From: Pseudomonadota bacterium
Lineage (GTDB): Bacteria > Pseudomonadota > Gammaproteobacteria > Burkholderiales > Sulfuriferulaceae
Assembly: GCA_021845925.1 (NCBI GenBank)
Contig: JAJZUW010000001.1
Location: forward strand, 1 to 55,213
Length of the DNA stretch: 55,213 nucleotides
Direction: 5' to 3'
Under the pieces are notes generated by a model that did not search any database, had not been told where the DNA came from, and was given only the letters and a program-made list of their open reading frames with translations. Below are positions 8,298-17,920 of this stretch, one piece after another; position 1 is the first letter of the stretch, and each line of letters begins with the position of its first letter. Position numbers and translations under genes: made by a program.

Positions 8298-10538
8298 ATG
8301 AAGAGCGCACTCAATCGGTTTGTACGTCATCTGTCGATCATACTGGTCGCGGCCATGGTCATGATGTCCGGACGCGCCATGGCAGATGCGAACGAGATTT
8401 CGCATGTGGATTTTTCGGCACAACCGGATGGGCAGATTGCCGTCAGGCTTGATCTCAAGCAGGCACTGACTGCCACTCCGGCCAGCTTTACCGTCAATGA
8501 TCCGCCACGGATTGCCATGGACCTGATGGCTACGACCAACGGGACCGGCAAGAACACCTACAATGTCAATCAGGGTGTGCTGCACTCCATCAACGTTGTG
8601 CAGGCCGGCAACCGCACGCGCCTGGTGCTGAATCTGATCCATCCGGCTAAATACCAGACCAGAATGGAAGGCACCACATTGCTGGTTCTGTTGTCCGAAG
8701 CGGGTGAAGGTGAAAATGGCAATGTCCATTTTGCAACGCCAGCCGCACCAGCCGCCCACCACATGCTGAAAGACATTGATTTCCGGCGCGGTCGCTCGGG
8801 TGAAGGCAAGGTCGTGACAACGCTCGGCGATGCAACCACCGGTATTGACATCCAGCGCGAAGGGCAGAATCTTATTGTGCATTTTCTCAATACCGGCCTG
8901 CCGATCGGACTGCGCCGCCGGCTTGATGTGACCGACTTCGGCACGCCGGTTGATTCGGTGGAAACTCTGAATCAGGATGGCAACACCATCATGACCATCA
9001 AGCCGCATGGCGACTATGATTACTCGGCCTATCAGACGGACAACCAGTTCATTGTCGAAGTGCGCATGAAAACCGATGCAGCCCTGGCAGCCGGTCTCAA
9101 GCCTCGCTATACCGGTGACAAGCTGTCGCTCAATTTCCAGAATACCGATGTGCGCTCGGTCCTGCAGGTTATCGCGGACTTTACCGGCAAGAACATCATC
9201 ACCAGCGATAGCGTGAGTGGCAACCTGACACTGATGCTGAAGGATGTGCCATGGGATCAGGCATTTGACATCATCCTGCAGAGCAAGGGGCTTGGAAAGC
9301 GTGAGATTGGCAATGTGATCTGGGTCGCGCCCAAGGATGAGCTGCTGGCTCAGGAAAAGGCAGAACTGGAATCCAAGCGCAGCATCGAAGCGCTGGAACC
9401 GCTGGTGGTCCGTCAGTACCAGCTGAATTACAAACGGGCCGACCAGGCATCCCGTTCGTTGCTGGGACTGCCACCCGCACCGGGCGATACCGGCAGTGAC
9501 GTGACCTGCGACGCACAAGCCCAGGGTATCCACGCACAAACGACTAACGGCATGGCTGCTGCGCCGATGATGAACAATGCCAGCATGCACAATCCAAACC
9601 GGATTCTGTCTGATCGTGGAACGGCAACTTATGAGCTGCAGACCAACACACTGATCGTCAGCGATACCCTGAGCAAACAGGCAGAAGTGGCCGAACTGCT
9701 CAAGCTGATCGACAAACCGGCGCGGCAGGTGATGATTGAAGCACGCGTTGTGGTGGCGGATCAGGGCTTTAGTCAGCAATTGGGTACGCAATTCGGTGTG
9801 TCCACTCCGTTCACAACCAGCAACGGTGGAACGATCGGCGGTATTTCCAGTACGGCACAGGATGCTGGGGTGACGTCGGGTTTGCCAATTGCAACCAGCA
9901 CCGGTGGTACCACGATCAGCCGGATTGCCAATCCTTTCAATGTGAATCTGCCCTCGGCAGCCACCAACGCAGCCACGTTTGGTCTGTCGCTGTACAACCT
10001 TGGCAGCGGTGCCCTGATCAACCTGGAACTGTCAGCGCTCGAGATCGATGGCAAGGGCAAAATCATTTCGAGTCCGCGTGTGATTACCGCCAATGAAAAG
10101 CCGGCGGTCATTCTGCAAGGTACGCAGGTTCCTGAGGTGACACCAGGCACCGCCAACATGCCGCCGGTGGTGACGTTCACCAACGCATTCCTCTGCCTGC
10201 TGGTCAACCCACAGATCCTGAATGACAATTCGGTGATTCTGACCATCGAAGTGCAGGACGATGCCGAAGGTGTGCCATTTAACAGTGGTGGCGTGGTAGC
10301 GATTCCAATCGACACCAAGCGGGTCAAGACCCAGGTTCGGGTTAAAAATGGCGAAACCATTGTGCTGGGTGGTATTTACTATCAGAACAAGCGCAAAGAC
10401 GTGAACAAGGTACCATTGCTGGGCGATTTGCCGGTGGTGGGGGCTCTGTTCCACGACAACTCGACCGTTGACCAGAAAACCGAGCTGATGGTGTTCTTGA
10501 CACCACGTATTCTGCGAGATGATATGTCGTTCAAATGA
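8298..10538 (+). CDS. pilQ: Type IV pilus secretin PilQ
   Basis: A 746-residue outer-membrane secretin that forms the gated channel for the pilus fibre. The start at 8298 follows TAAGGAGAG and gives a clean signal peptide ending GRAMA. The mature protein carries AMIN-type peptidoglycan-binding repeats, an STN/N0 domain (LSLNFQNTDVRSVLQVIADF), an N1 domain and the C-terminal secretin domain. The latter contains NGETIVLGGIYY and VPLLGDLPVVGALF near the C-terminus. A low-complexity insert rich in Met, Asn and Ala (around 415-450) sits in the N1 region. It is the last pilus gene of the operon; a strong hairpin follows before aroK. Confidence 0.95.
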   Translation: MKSALNRFVRHLSIILVAAMVMMSGRAMADANEISHVDFSAQPDGQIAVRLDLKQALTATPASFTVNDPPRIAMDLMATTNGTGKNTYNVNQGVLHSINVVQAGNRTRLVLNLIHPAKYQTRMEGTTLLVLLSEAGEGENGNVHFATPAAPAAHHMLKDIDFRRGRSGEGKVVTTLGDATTGIDIQREGQNLIVHFLNTGLPIGLRRRLDVTDFGTPVDSVETLNQDGNTIMTIKPHGDYDYSAYQTDNQFIVEVRMKTDAALAAGLKPRYTGDKLSLNFQNTDVRSVLQVIADFTGKNIITSDSVSGNLTLMLKDVPWDQAFDIILQSKGLGKREIGNVIWVAPKDELLAQEKAELESKRSIEALEPLVVRQYQLNYKRADQASRSLLGLPPAPGDTGSDVTCDAQAQGIHAQTTNGMAAAPMMNNASMHNPNRILSDRGTATYELQTNTLIVSDTLSKQAEVAELLKLIDKPARQVMIEARVVVADQGFSQQLGTQFGVSTPFTTSNGGTIGGISSTAQDAGVTSGLPIATSTGGTTISRIANPFNVNLPSAATNAATFGLSLYNLGSGALINLELSALEIDGKGKIISSPRVITANEKPAVILQGTQVPEVTPGTANMPPVVTFTNAFLCLLVNPQILNDNSVILTIEVQDDAEGVPFNSGGVVAIPIDTKRVKTQVRVKNGETIVLGGIYYQNKRKDVNKVPLLGDLPVVGALFHDNSTVDQKTELMVFLTPRILRDDMSFK

Positions 10539-10564
10539 TTGGAACGAGTGTTTGTCTGCAGCCT

Positions 10565-10599
10565 GATTCGCCGGATTCCGATCGAGAATCCGGTGAATC
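10565..10599 (+). other. Strong 14-bp hairpin between pilQ and aroK
   Basis: GATTCGCCGGATTC (10565-10578) pairs with GAATCCGGTGAATC (10586-10599) over 14 positions, one of them a G-U pair, around a 7-base loop. No T run follows, so it is not a classic intrinsic terminator. It may stabilise the pilQ message end, reduce read-through into aroK, or be a processing site. Confidence 0.6.
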
Positions 10600-10629
10600 C
10601 TCTCCGATCACCTGTATTCTGGCCTCCGG

Positions 10630-11163
10630 ATGATTCCACCAGGCATGCAATCCCACAAGAACATCATTCTGGTTGGCTTGATGGGGTCGGGCAAATCCAC
10701 TGTGGGGCGTTTGCTATCGCGGCAGATGCAGCTTCCCTTTCACGATACGGACCAGGAAATCGTGCGCCGGACCGGGGTAAGCATTCCGATGATTTTCGAG
10801 GTGGAAGGCGAAGCTGGGTTTCGCAGGCGCGAAGAGCAGGTGTTGAGCGAGATGGTGAACCGCGATGGCGTGGTGCTGGCCACGGGAGGCGGAATCGTGC
10901 TGAGCGAGGCCAACCGGAAACTGATCCGCGAGCATGGCACCGTTATTTACCTGAGGGCTTCCGTCGATGAGCTGTGGGCGCGCACCCGGCATGACAAGAA
11001 CCGGCCCTTGCTGCAAGTCGAAGATCCGAAGGCCCGTCTGTCCGAGTTGCTGACAGCGCGCGATCCGCTGTATCGTGAAGTGGCCGACCTGATTGTGGAC
11101 ACGGGCAGACAGCCGGTGCAGGCACTGGTTGGGCACCTTGTCCGTCAACTGCGATTTCGCTGA
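10630..11163 (+). CDS. aroK: Shikimate kinase
   Basis: A 177-residue cytoplasmic P-loop kinase that phosphorylates shikimate to shikimate-3-phosphate in aromatic amino-acid synthesis. It shows the Walker A motif GLMGSGKST (16-24), the substrate-binding DTD (39-41) and FRRREE region (64-69), and the ATGGG shikimate-binding loop (84-88). The lid Arg lies in NRPLL. An ATG five codons downstream (10645) is an equally good start; neither has a clear Shine-Dalgarno sequence. In relatives aroB usually follows, but here the next gene is convergent and unrelated. Confidence 0.93.
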   Translation: MIPPGMQSHKNIILVGLMGSGKSTVGRLLSRQMQLPFHDTDQEIVRRTGVSIPMIFEVEGEAGFRRREEQVLSEMVNRDGVVLATGGGIVLSEANRKLIREHGTVIYLRASVDELWARTRHDKNRPLLQVEDPKARLSELLTARDPLYREVADLIVDTGRQPVQALVGHLVRQLRFR

Positions 11164-11243
11164 CCGGCAACCCGGCAGGGCGATCAGCGATACGCAGCAT
11201 GTTGCATGTTTTATCGTCAGTGCAGCTGCGCTGACACGTTCCG

Positions 11244-14200
11244 TCAGAGCAAAACCCGTTCAATACCGCCCTTGTTGACCGCTTCGATATAGTCGTTCAT
11301 CCAGTTTTCACCCAGCAGATGGCGTGCCATTTCGATCACGATGTAATCAGCCGTGGTGTCAGTTTCGTCGCGATAACGTGACAGACCCTGCAGACAGGAC
11401 GGACAGGATGTCAGGATCTTGATCGGTTGCTGGTCACTGGATTGCTGGCGGATCTGCGCGGTACCCTTGAGAATTTCCTCTTCCTTGCGGAAGCGGACCT
11501 GGGTCGACACATCCGGACGGGTAAAGGCGAGCGTGCCCGATTCGCCACAGCAACGGTCGGAGTTCAGAACCGGCACTCCCATCAGCGAATTCACCACCGA
11601 TGAAGGTGCATAGGTTTTCATTGGTGTATGACAGGGATCGTGGTACATGTAGCGTACGCCGGTCGGATTGTCCAGGCTGACGCCCTTTTCCAGCAGGTAT
11701 TCGTGAATGTCCAGCAAACGGCAACCCGGAAAAATCTTCTCAAACTGATAGGCCTGCAACTGGTCCATGCAGGTTCCGCAGGACACAATCACGGTTTTGA
11801 TGTCCAGATAATTGAGCGTATTGGCCACCCGGTGGAACAGAACCCGGTTGTCGGTGATGATGGCCTCACCTTTGTCGGCATTGCCGCTGGAAGTTTGCGG
11901 ATAGCCACAGCACAGATAGCCCGGAGGCAGCACAGTCTGCGTGCCGAGGGAAAACAGCATGGCCTGGGTCGCCAGCCCGATCTGCGAAAAGAGCCGTTCC
12001 GAACCGCAACCGGGAAAATAGAACACGGCATCCGAATCATCGTTGACGCGCGATGGATTGCGCAGGACAGGTACGATGCGATCGTCTTCAAGTCCGAGCA
12101 GGGCGCGGCTGGTTTTGCTGGGCACGTTGGCCGGCAGGGGGCGGTTGACGAAGTGAATGACCTGGGCCTTGATCGGCGGTTTGCCGAGTGTAGCAGGCGG
12201 GTGTTCCGTCTGGCCACGCGAAAGTCCCAGACTGCGGAACAGGCGATAACCCATGCGCTGCGCAGCATAACCCCACTCGATCATCACCTTGCGCGTCAGC
12301 TTGATGGTTGCCGGATCGGTTGCGTTCAAAAAGAACATGCCGGCAGCCGTGCCGGGATTGAATTTCTTTCGCCCCTGCTTGCGCAGGAAATTGCGCATGG
12401 CGATGGACACGTCACCAAAATCGATGTCGACCGGACAAGGATTGACGCAACGGTGGCAAACCGTGCAGTGGTCGGCAACATCGCTGAATTCGTCAAAGTG
12501 CTGCAACGAAATGCCGCGCCTGGTCTGTTCCTCATACAAAAATGCTTCAATCAGCAAGGAGGTGGCGAGAATCTTGTTGCGTGGCGAATACAGCAGGTTG
12601 GCGCGTGGCACGTGCGTGCTGCAGACCGGCTTGCATTTGCCGCAGCGCAGGCATGACTTGATGGAGTCGGCGATTTCGCCAATCTCCGATTTTTCCATGA
12701 TCAGCGATTCGGTTTCCAGCAGCGAAAAGCTGGGTGTGTAGGCGTTGCGCAGATCAGCGCCTGGCATCAGCTTGCCACGGTTGAAATGACCGGCGGGATC
12801 GACCTGCTGTTTGTAGCGCACAAAACTGTCAATGGTCGCCTGGTCCAGAAATTCCAGTTTGGTCAGTCCAATGCCGTGTTCGCCGGAAATGACCCCGCCG
12901 AGATTGCGCGCCAGTTGCATGATCCGTGCAACAGCCGCATTAGCGGCTTGCAACATGGCGTAGTCGTCCGAATTGACCGGAATATTGGTATGGACATTGC
13001 CGTCTCCGGCATGCATGTGCAAGGCAACAAACACCCGCGAGCGCAGAATGTTGCCGTGAATGGTGTCGCAGCGCTCGAGAACCGGCTGGTATTCGCGTCC
13101 ACTGAACAGGCGTTCGAGTTCCTGGCGGATTTCAGCCTTCCATGACACCCGGATCTGGCGGGTCTGCAGGGCATGGAAACAGGTCATCCCGGTTACCGGA
13201 GAACCCGGCGGCAGCATGTCATCCAGATGGTGAAGGTAAAACTGCCAGCGGGAGCGCGTCTGTTCGATCAGATCAAGCGCCTGGCGACGGCGCTCTTCGT
13301 TCATCTGCGGGTTGGCGCGGGCATCCTGGTCCGGTTCCAGGGGAAGTTCGCCCAGAAACAGGGATTCGATGGCAGACAGCATGTCGAGTTTGTTGGCGAT
13401 CGACAGTTCGATGTTGATGCGTTCGACACCATCGGAATAATCGGCCAGACGCTCAAGCGGGATGACCACATCTTCATTGATCTTGAAGGCATTGGTGTGC
13501 GCCGCGATCGCAGCAGTGCGTGCCCTATCGAGCCAGAATTTCTTGCGCGCCGCTGCGCCGGCAGCAATGAAGCCTTCGCCGCCACGCGCGTTGGCAAGGC
13601 GGACGATATGGGAAGCGGCTTCACCGCAGGCGGATTCATTGTCCGACACAATATCGGCCAGCAGAACCATGTTGGGCATCTGGCGCCGACTGGCCTTTGT
13701 GGCATAGCCAACTGCACGCAGATAGCGGAAGTCCAGATGTTCGAGGCCAGCCAGCAGGGCCTGGCCGTGCTGGTCGAGATATTGTTTGATTTCGACGATG
13801 GCAGGCACGGCTTCGCGCACCTGGCCGAAAAATTCAAGGCATACCGTGCGCACATGGCTGGGCATGCGGTGCAGCACGAAACGTGCTGACGTAATGATGC
13901 CGTCGCAGCCTTCCTTCTGGACGCCGGGCAGTCCGGCAAGAAACTTGTCGGTCACATCCTTGCCCAGACCCACTTTGCGGAAATGGGCGCCGGGGACATT
14001 CAGGCGGCGTGGTTCGCCACGTGGTGTAACGCCATCGGCTTCAAAATCACGGATTTCGAAACGGACTTCTGCCTGATCATGAATTTTGCCCAGATTGTGA
14101 TCCAGACGGGTGACTTCGAGCCACTTCGCGTCTGGCGTGACCATGCGCCAGGAGACCAGATTGTCAAGCGTGGTTCCCCACAGAACGGCTTTTTTGCCAC

Positions 14201-15038
14201 CTGCATTCATGGCGATGTTGCCGCCAATGCAGGAGGAGTCCGCCGAGGTTGGATCGACGGCAAATACCAGACCGGCGGCATCGGCGGCTTCAATCACCCG
14301 CTGGGTGACAACGCCGGCACCACAATGGATGGTGGGGTATTCTGTCTGGCTGCCGGGCAACCGGATGCGTTCGATGGCTGAATAGCGGTCCAGTTTTTCG
14401 GTATTGATGACTGCCGAATATTTGTCCAGCGGAATGGCGCCACCGGTATAGCCCGTACCGCCGCCTCGCGGGATGATGGTCAATCCGAGGTCGATGCAAC
14501 CGGCAACCAGTGCGGCGATTTCGGATTCGGTATCCGGATTGAGCACGACAAACGGGTATTCTACGCGCCAGTCAGTGGCGTCGGTCACGTGTGAAACCCG
14601 TGCCAGTCCATCGAACTGAATGTTGTCACGGCGGGTGTGGCGGGACAAACGCTGTATGATGGATTGGCGCAACTTACGGGTATGGGCGAAATCATCGGCA
14701 AAGTCCGCAATTGCCTTCTGCGCGGCGGCGAGGATTTTCTCGACAAGGTGATTGTCCTGACGGCGTGCTTCAATACCCGACAACCGGTGCTGCAGGGCTT
14801 CTATCAGTGCCTTCAACCGACGCGGATTGGCGAGCAGGTCGTCCTGCAGGTACGGATTGCGGTTGACGACCCAGATATCGCCTAGAACTTCGAACAGCAT
14901 GCGCGCCGACCTGCCGGTGCGGCGCTCGGCGCGCAGCTCGTTGATCCAGAGCCAGGCGTCGTCCCCAAGCAGCCGGATGATGATTTCCCGGTCGGAGAAC
15001 GAAGTGTAGTTATAAGGAATTTCGCGCAAACGATCCAT
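11244..15038 (-). CDS. Giant FAD-binding/Fe-S oxidoreductase with DUF3683 N-terminus
   Basis: A 1264-residue multidomain enzyme. It begins with the DUF3683-type region ([19 protein letters not shown]). An FAD_binding_4 domain follows, with [12 protein letters not shown] at 190-201, and then a GlcD-like FAD-oxidase C-terminal domain ([20 protein letters not shown]). Two ferredoxin-type clusters are visible: C796, C799, C802, C806 and C858, C861, C864, C868. The C-terminal third has GlpC/GlcF-type cysteine-rich motifs ([34 protein letters not shown]). This is in effect GlcD and GlcF fused, so it probably oxidises a 2-hydroxyacid such as D-lactate or glycolate and feeds electrons to quinone. The substrate is unknown. 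I chose the ATG at 15038 because relatives start there; a TTG seven codons upstream is possible. Confidence 0.85.
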   Translation of the reverse strand: MDRLREIPYNYTSFSDREIIIRLLGDDAWLWINELRAERRTGRSARMLFEVLGDIWVVNRNPYLQDDLLANPRRLKALIEALQHRLSGIEARRQDNHLVEKILAAAQKAIADFADDFAHTRKLRQSIIQRLSRHTRRDNIQFDGLARVSHVTDATDWRVEYPFVVLNPDTESEIAALVAGCIDLGLTIIPRGGGTGYTGGAIPLDKYSAVINTEKLDRYSAIERIRLPGSQTEYPTIHCGAGVVTQRVIEAADAAGLVFAVDPTSADSSCIGGNIAMNAGGKKAVLWGTTLDNLVSWRMVTPDAKWLEVTRLDHNLGKIHDQAEVRFEIRDFEADGVTPRGEPRRLNVPGAHFRKVGLGKDVTDKFLAGLPGVQKEGCDGIITSARFVLHRMPSHVRTVCLEFFGQVREAVPAIVEIKQYLDQHGQALLAGLEHLDFRYLRAVGYATKASRRQMPNMVLLADIVSDNESACGEAASHIVRLANARGGEGFIAAGAAARKKFWLDRARTAAIAAHTNAFKINEDVVIPLERLADYSDGVERINIELSIANKLDMLSAIESLFLGELPLEPDQDARANPQMNEERRRQALDLIEQTRSRWQFYLHHLDDMLPPGSPVTGMTCFHALQTRQIRVSWKAEIRQELERLFSGREYQPVLERCDTIHGNILRSRVFVALHMHAGDGNVHTNIPVNSDDYAMLQAANAAVARIMQLARNLGGVISGEHGIGLTKLEFLDQATIDSFVRYKQQVDPAGHFNRGKLMPGADLRNAYTPSFSLLETESLIMEKSEIGEIADSIKSCLRCGKCKPVCSTHVPRANLLYSPRNKILATSLLIEAFLYEEQTRRGISLQHFDEFSDVADHCTVCHRCVNPCPVDIDFGDVSIAMRNFLRKQGRKKFNPGTAAGMFFLNATDPATIKLTRKVMIEWGYAAQRMGYRLFRSLGLSRGQTEHPPATLGKPPIKAQVIHFVNRPLPANVPSKTSRALLGLEDDRIVPVLRNPSRVNDDSDAVFYFPGCGSERLFSQIGLATQAMLFSLGTQTVLPPGYLCCGYPQTSSGNADKGEAIITDNRVLFHRVANTLNYLDIKTVIVSCGTCMDQLQAYQFEKIFPGCRLLDIHEYLLEKGVSLDNPTGVRYMYHDPCHTPMKTYAPSSVVNSLMGVPVLNSDRCCGESGTLAFTRPDVSTQVRFRKEEEILKGTAQIRQQSSDQQPIKILTSCPSCLQGLSRYRDETDTTADYIVIEMARHLLGENWMNDYIEAVNKGGIERVLL

Positions 15039-15251
15039 GTGGGCAAGAGCTGGTGCCAAATGGGCATTCTAACAGCAACTGGCGCACAGCATAACTGTTT
15101 GCCGCGTGTGGAATTGTGCCGGTTGACTGGCCGTCCGGCCGGCTGGCAGGTTCGTTCATGCGCAGCGCGCAGAGGGCAGAGCCGGATGCAGCGGATGACA
15201 AAATGCGTCAAACAGCCGAAAATGTCACCCTCTTGCCAATGGAGGGACATG

Positions 15252-15755
15252 ATGACCGGGATCGGACGCAAACTGACAGTGTTGGTGATTGTGCTGGCTG
15301 TCGCGCTGGCGGGTTACGTGTTGCTGGGCCAGAAACAGCTGGCGCCGGATATTGCCGGCACCGATGTGCATGGCAAACCATTTTCGCTGGCCGCCTTGCG
15401 CGGACATCCAGTGCTGGTCGATTTCTGGGCGACCAGCTGCCCGGGATGTGTCGAGGAAATGCCCCGTCTGGCAGCCTTGTACCAGCAATATCACCAAAGC
15501 CATGGTTTCGAGCTGGTTGCGGTTGCCATGAACTATGATGACGCCGCTGCCGTCAGCCGGTTTGCCGCCGAGCACCAGTTGCCATTCACGGTGGTGGTGG
15601 ACAGCACCGGTGCCATGGCGCACGCGTTTGGCGAAATCAAGCTGACGCCAACCGCCTGGCTGATCAGCGCCAGGGGAAATATTGTCCAGCAGTACATTGG
15701 CGACCCCGATTTTGCGGCGCTGGGTCAATTGATCGTCAGTCATGCCCAGGGCTAG
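15252..15755 (+). CDS. TlpA-like thioredoxin-fold protein, membrane-anchored
   Basis: A 167-residue protein with an N-terminal membrane helix (about 8-24) and a periplasmic thioredoxin fold of the TlpA/ResA group. The active site is SCPGC within FWATSCPGCVEEMPRL, and the cis-Pro loop is KLTPTAWL. Such proteins reduce or shuffle disulfides in the periplasm, often during cytochrome c maturation. The start at 15252 has GGAGGG five bases upstream; an ATG one codon earlier is too close to it. It converges with another TlpA-like gene 11 bases away. The partner protein is unknown. Confidence 0.85.
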   Translation: MTGIGRKLTVLVIVLAVALAGYVLLGQKQLAPDIAGTDVHGKPFSLAALRGHPVLVDFWATSCPGCVEEMPRLAALYQQYHQSHGFELVAVAMNYDDAAAVSRFAAEHQLPFTVVVDSTGAMAHAFGEIKLTPTAWLISARGNIVQQYIGDPDFAALGQLIVSHAQG

Positions 15756-15766
15756 GAAGTCAGTAC

Positions 15767-16318
15767 TTACTGCGATCCGGCTTGCCGCGTCAGCAGAGGG
15801 CTGACCAGGTTTTGCAGTCGATCGTAGGTGACTTGGCCACGAATGCGTTCGCGCAACCTGCCATTCTGGTCGATAATGAACGACGATGGAATCTGCCGGA
15901 TGCCTCCAAAGGCCTGCTGAATGGATGCGTCTGCCATGCCGCTGACAAAACGGTAATCGTGACGTTTCAGCCAGACGCGTGCGGTGGCCGGGTTGTCATC
16001 CAGGGACAGACTGACCACGGTGAAGCCTCGTGATTGCCAGTCCCGGCTGAAAGAGGCAATGGCAGGCATTTCCCGGATACAGTAGGGGCACCAGGTAGCC
16101 CAGAAGTTGACCAGTACCACCTGACCGCGCAGGCTGGCCAGAGCGAGTTGCTGACCATTCAGCAGACGGACAGTGACATCGGGTGCTGGCTGATTCACCG
16201 CGGTGAGTGTGGCCGGAGGGTGAAACCAGAGCCAGATGATGGCAATCAGCAGTACTGCTGTCACGGGACTCGGTATCAGGCGTTTCAGCCAGGGATGGCG
16301 GTGTATCGGATTGAACAT
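15767..16318 (-). CDS. TlpA/ResA-family thiol-disulfide protein, membrane-anchored
   Basis: A 183-residue protein with a signal anchor around residues 17-31 and a periplasmic thioredoxin fold. The redox site is WCPYC in NFWATWCPYCIREMPAI, and the cis-Pro loop reads RQIPSSFIID. It belongs to the same broad family as the convergent neighbour but differs in active-site dipeptide (PY against PG), so the two are not a recent duplication. It is divergent from hemJ with only 14 bases between starts, so the promoters must overlap the genes. A role in cytochrome c or other periplasmic thiol chemistry is inferred. Confidence 0.87.
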   Translation of the reverse strand: MFNPIHRHPWLKRLIPSPVTAVLLIAIIWLWFHPPATLTAVNQPAPDVTVRLLNGQQLALASLRGQVVLVNFWATWCPYCIREMPAIASFSRDWQSRGFTVVSLSLDDNPATARVWLKRHDYRFVSGMADASIQQAFGGIRQIPSSFIIDQNGRLRERIRGQVTYDRLQNLVSPLLTRQAGSQ

Positions 16319-16332
16319 AAGGAACAGGTTCC

Positions 16333-16743
16333 ATGTTGTGGATCAAATGGTTGCATATCGTGTTTGTCGTCAGCTGGTTTGCCGGACTGTTTTATCTGCC
16401 GCGCCTGTTCGTCAACCATGCCATGGTGACGGATGCGGCGACCCGCGCCCAGCTGACGCTCATGGAAGGCAAATTGTACCGGTTCATGACACCGCTGGGC
16501 ATCCTGGCACTGGTGTTTGGTATGTGGCTGTGGCTGGGTTATGGCTTCTCCGGCCTTTGGCTGCATCTGAAACTGGCTCTGGTACTGCTGCTTGTGGTGT
16601 ATCACGGATATTGTGGTCATCTGGTGCGTGTGTTCGCCGAAAACCGTAATCAGCGCAGTCACCGGTTTTACCGCATCTTCAATGAAATTCCGGTACTGGT
16701 GCTGTTCGCCGTGGTCTGGCTGGTGGTGATGCAGCCATCATGA
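16333..16743 (+). CDS. hemJ: Protoporphyrinogen IX oxidase HemJ
   Basis: A 136-residue polytopic inner-membrane protein with about four membrane helices. It oxidises protoporphyrinogen IX to protoporphyrin IX in the penultimate step of heme synthesis. The N-terminus MLWIKWLHIVFVVSWFAGLF is the HemJ (UPF0093) signature with His8, the likely heme ligand. The second conserved site is LWLHLKLAL with Lys80, and a further His lies at 91. Length is as expected. It overlaps the rlmL start by four bases (ATGA), so the two are translationally coupled. Confidence 0.92.
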   Translation: MLWIKWLHIVFVVSWFAGLFYLPRLFVNHAMVTDAATRAQLTLMEGKLYRFMTPLGILALVFGMWLWLGYGFSGLWLHLKLALVLLLVVYHGYCGHLVRVFAENRNQRSHRFYRIFNEIPVLVLFAVVWLVVMQPS

Positions 16744-17894
16744 AACAGACAGCCATGGAACGTTTTTTTGCCAGTTGCCCGCGTGGTCTGGAAACCCTGC
16801 TGGCGGATGAATTGCGCGGTCTGGGAGCAGCACAGGTCGAGCCTGTTCAGGGTGGTGTCGGCTTTGCCGGACCGTTTGATCTCTGTTACCGGGTCAATCT
16901 GCACTCGCGGCTTGCCAGTCGGGTGCTGCTGCGCGTGGGCGGTGGCGGATACCAGGATGAAGAAGATATCTATCAGGGAACCCGGTCGTTTGACTGGCCG
17001 GCCATGTTTGATGTCAGTCAGACCTTCATGATTCGGGTGACCGCAAGCCGAAGTCCGTTGCGCAGTCTGGAATTTGTCACCTTGCGTATCAAGGATGCCG
17101 TGTGCGACCGTTTTCGCGAAGCCACTGGCGAACGCCCGGATGTGGATACGCGCGAACCAGCGGTGCGCATTCATGCCTGGATCACCGAAGACAGTTGCAC
17201 GCTGTATCTGGATACGTCGGGTGCTTCGCTGTACAAACGTGGATTGCGCAGGCAGGCGGGGGTGGCGCCGCTCAACGAAAATCTCGCTGCCGGCATGCTG
17301 CGACTGGCTGGCTGGCAACCGGGCATTCCGCTATTTGATCCGATGTGCGGCAGTGGCACCATCCTGATGGAGGCTACGTTGATGGCGCTGGATATCGCGC
17401 CGGGCAGTTTTCGTGAGTTCGGTTTCCGGCATTTGCGCCAGTTTGACGAAAGCGTCTGGCAGGCGGTTCGGGAGGCTGCTGCAGCCAGGCAGTTGCCGGT
17501 CACGCCTCAGCCGATTTATGGCCGTGACCTGTTTGGCCGGTCGTTGCGTGATGCCGAAGTGAATTTTGACAGTGCCGGGCTGCTGCCGGCCATCAGCCTG
17601 ATTCAGGGAAATGTGCTGGAATCTCCTGCACCTGCGGATACCGGCATCATCGTGACCAATCCACCCTACGGTGTCCGGATTGGCGAACAGGCCGAACTGG
17701 CTGCTTTCTATCCGTCACTGGGTAACTGGCTCAAGCGCCAGTGTGCCGGCTGGACGGCCTATATCCTGTCGGCCGACATGAATCTGCCCAAGCTGATCCG
17801 TCTCCACGCCAGCAAACGGACGCCGCTGTTCAACGGCGCACTGGAATGTCGTTTGTTTGAATACCGGATGGTGTCAGGTTCCGCGCGTAAGTAA
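16740..17894 (+). CDS. rlmL: 23S rRNA (guanine-N2) methyltransferase, RlmL-type
   Basis: A 384-residue class of THUMP plus UPF0020 methyltransferase. Residues about 45-155 form the THUMP RNA-binding domain, followed by the SAM-binding motif DPMCGSGT (200-207) and the catalytic NPPYG (307-311). It corresponds to the N-terminal half of the two-domain E. coli RlmL, which makes m2G2445 in 23S rRNA. It lacks the RlmK half, as is usual in betaproteobacteria. The motifs could also fit a related guanine-N2 methyltransferase, so the exact target base is inferred. Confidence 0.85.
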   Translation: MKQTAMERFFASCPRGLETLLADELRGLGAAQVEPVQGGVGFAGPFDLCYRVNLHSRLASRVLLRVGGGGYQDEEDIYQGTRSFDWPAMFDVSQTFMIRVTASRSPLRSLEFVTLRIKDAVCDRFREATGERPDVDTREPAVRIHAWITEDSCTLYLDTSGASLYKRGLRRQAGVAPLNENLAAGMLRLAGWQPGIPLFDPMCGSGTILMEATLMALDIAPGSFREFGFRHLRQFDESVWQAVREAAAARQLPVTPQPIYGRDLFGRSLRDAEVNFDSAGLLPAISLIQGNVLESPAPADTGIIVTNPPYGVRIGEQAELAAFYPSLGNWLKRQCAGWTAYILSADMNLPKLIRLHASKRTPLFNGALECRLFEYRMVSGSARK

Positions 17895-17920
17895 GTACGC
17901 AATCGTTTTTCAGCGGCCTG

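Noticed and set aside
15039-15251. Longer N-terminus for the first TlpA-like protein
   Set aside because: The frame is open but a clear GGAGGG ribosome-binding site and membrane helix fix the start at 15252.
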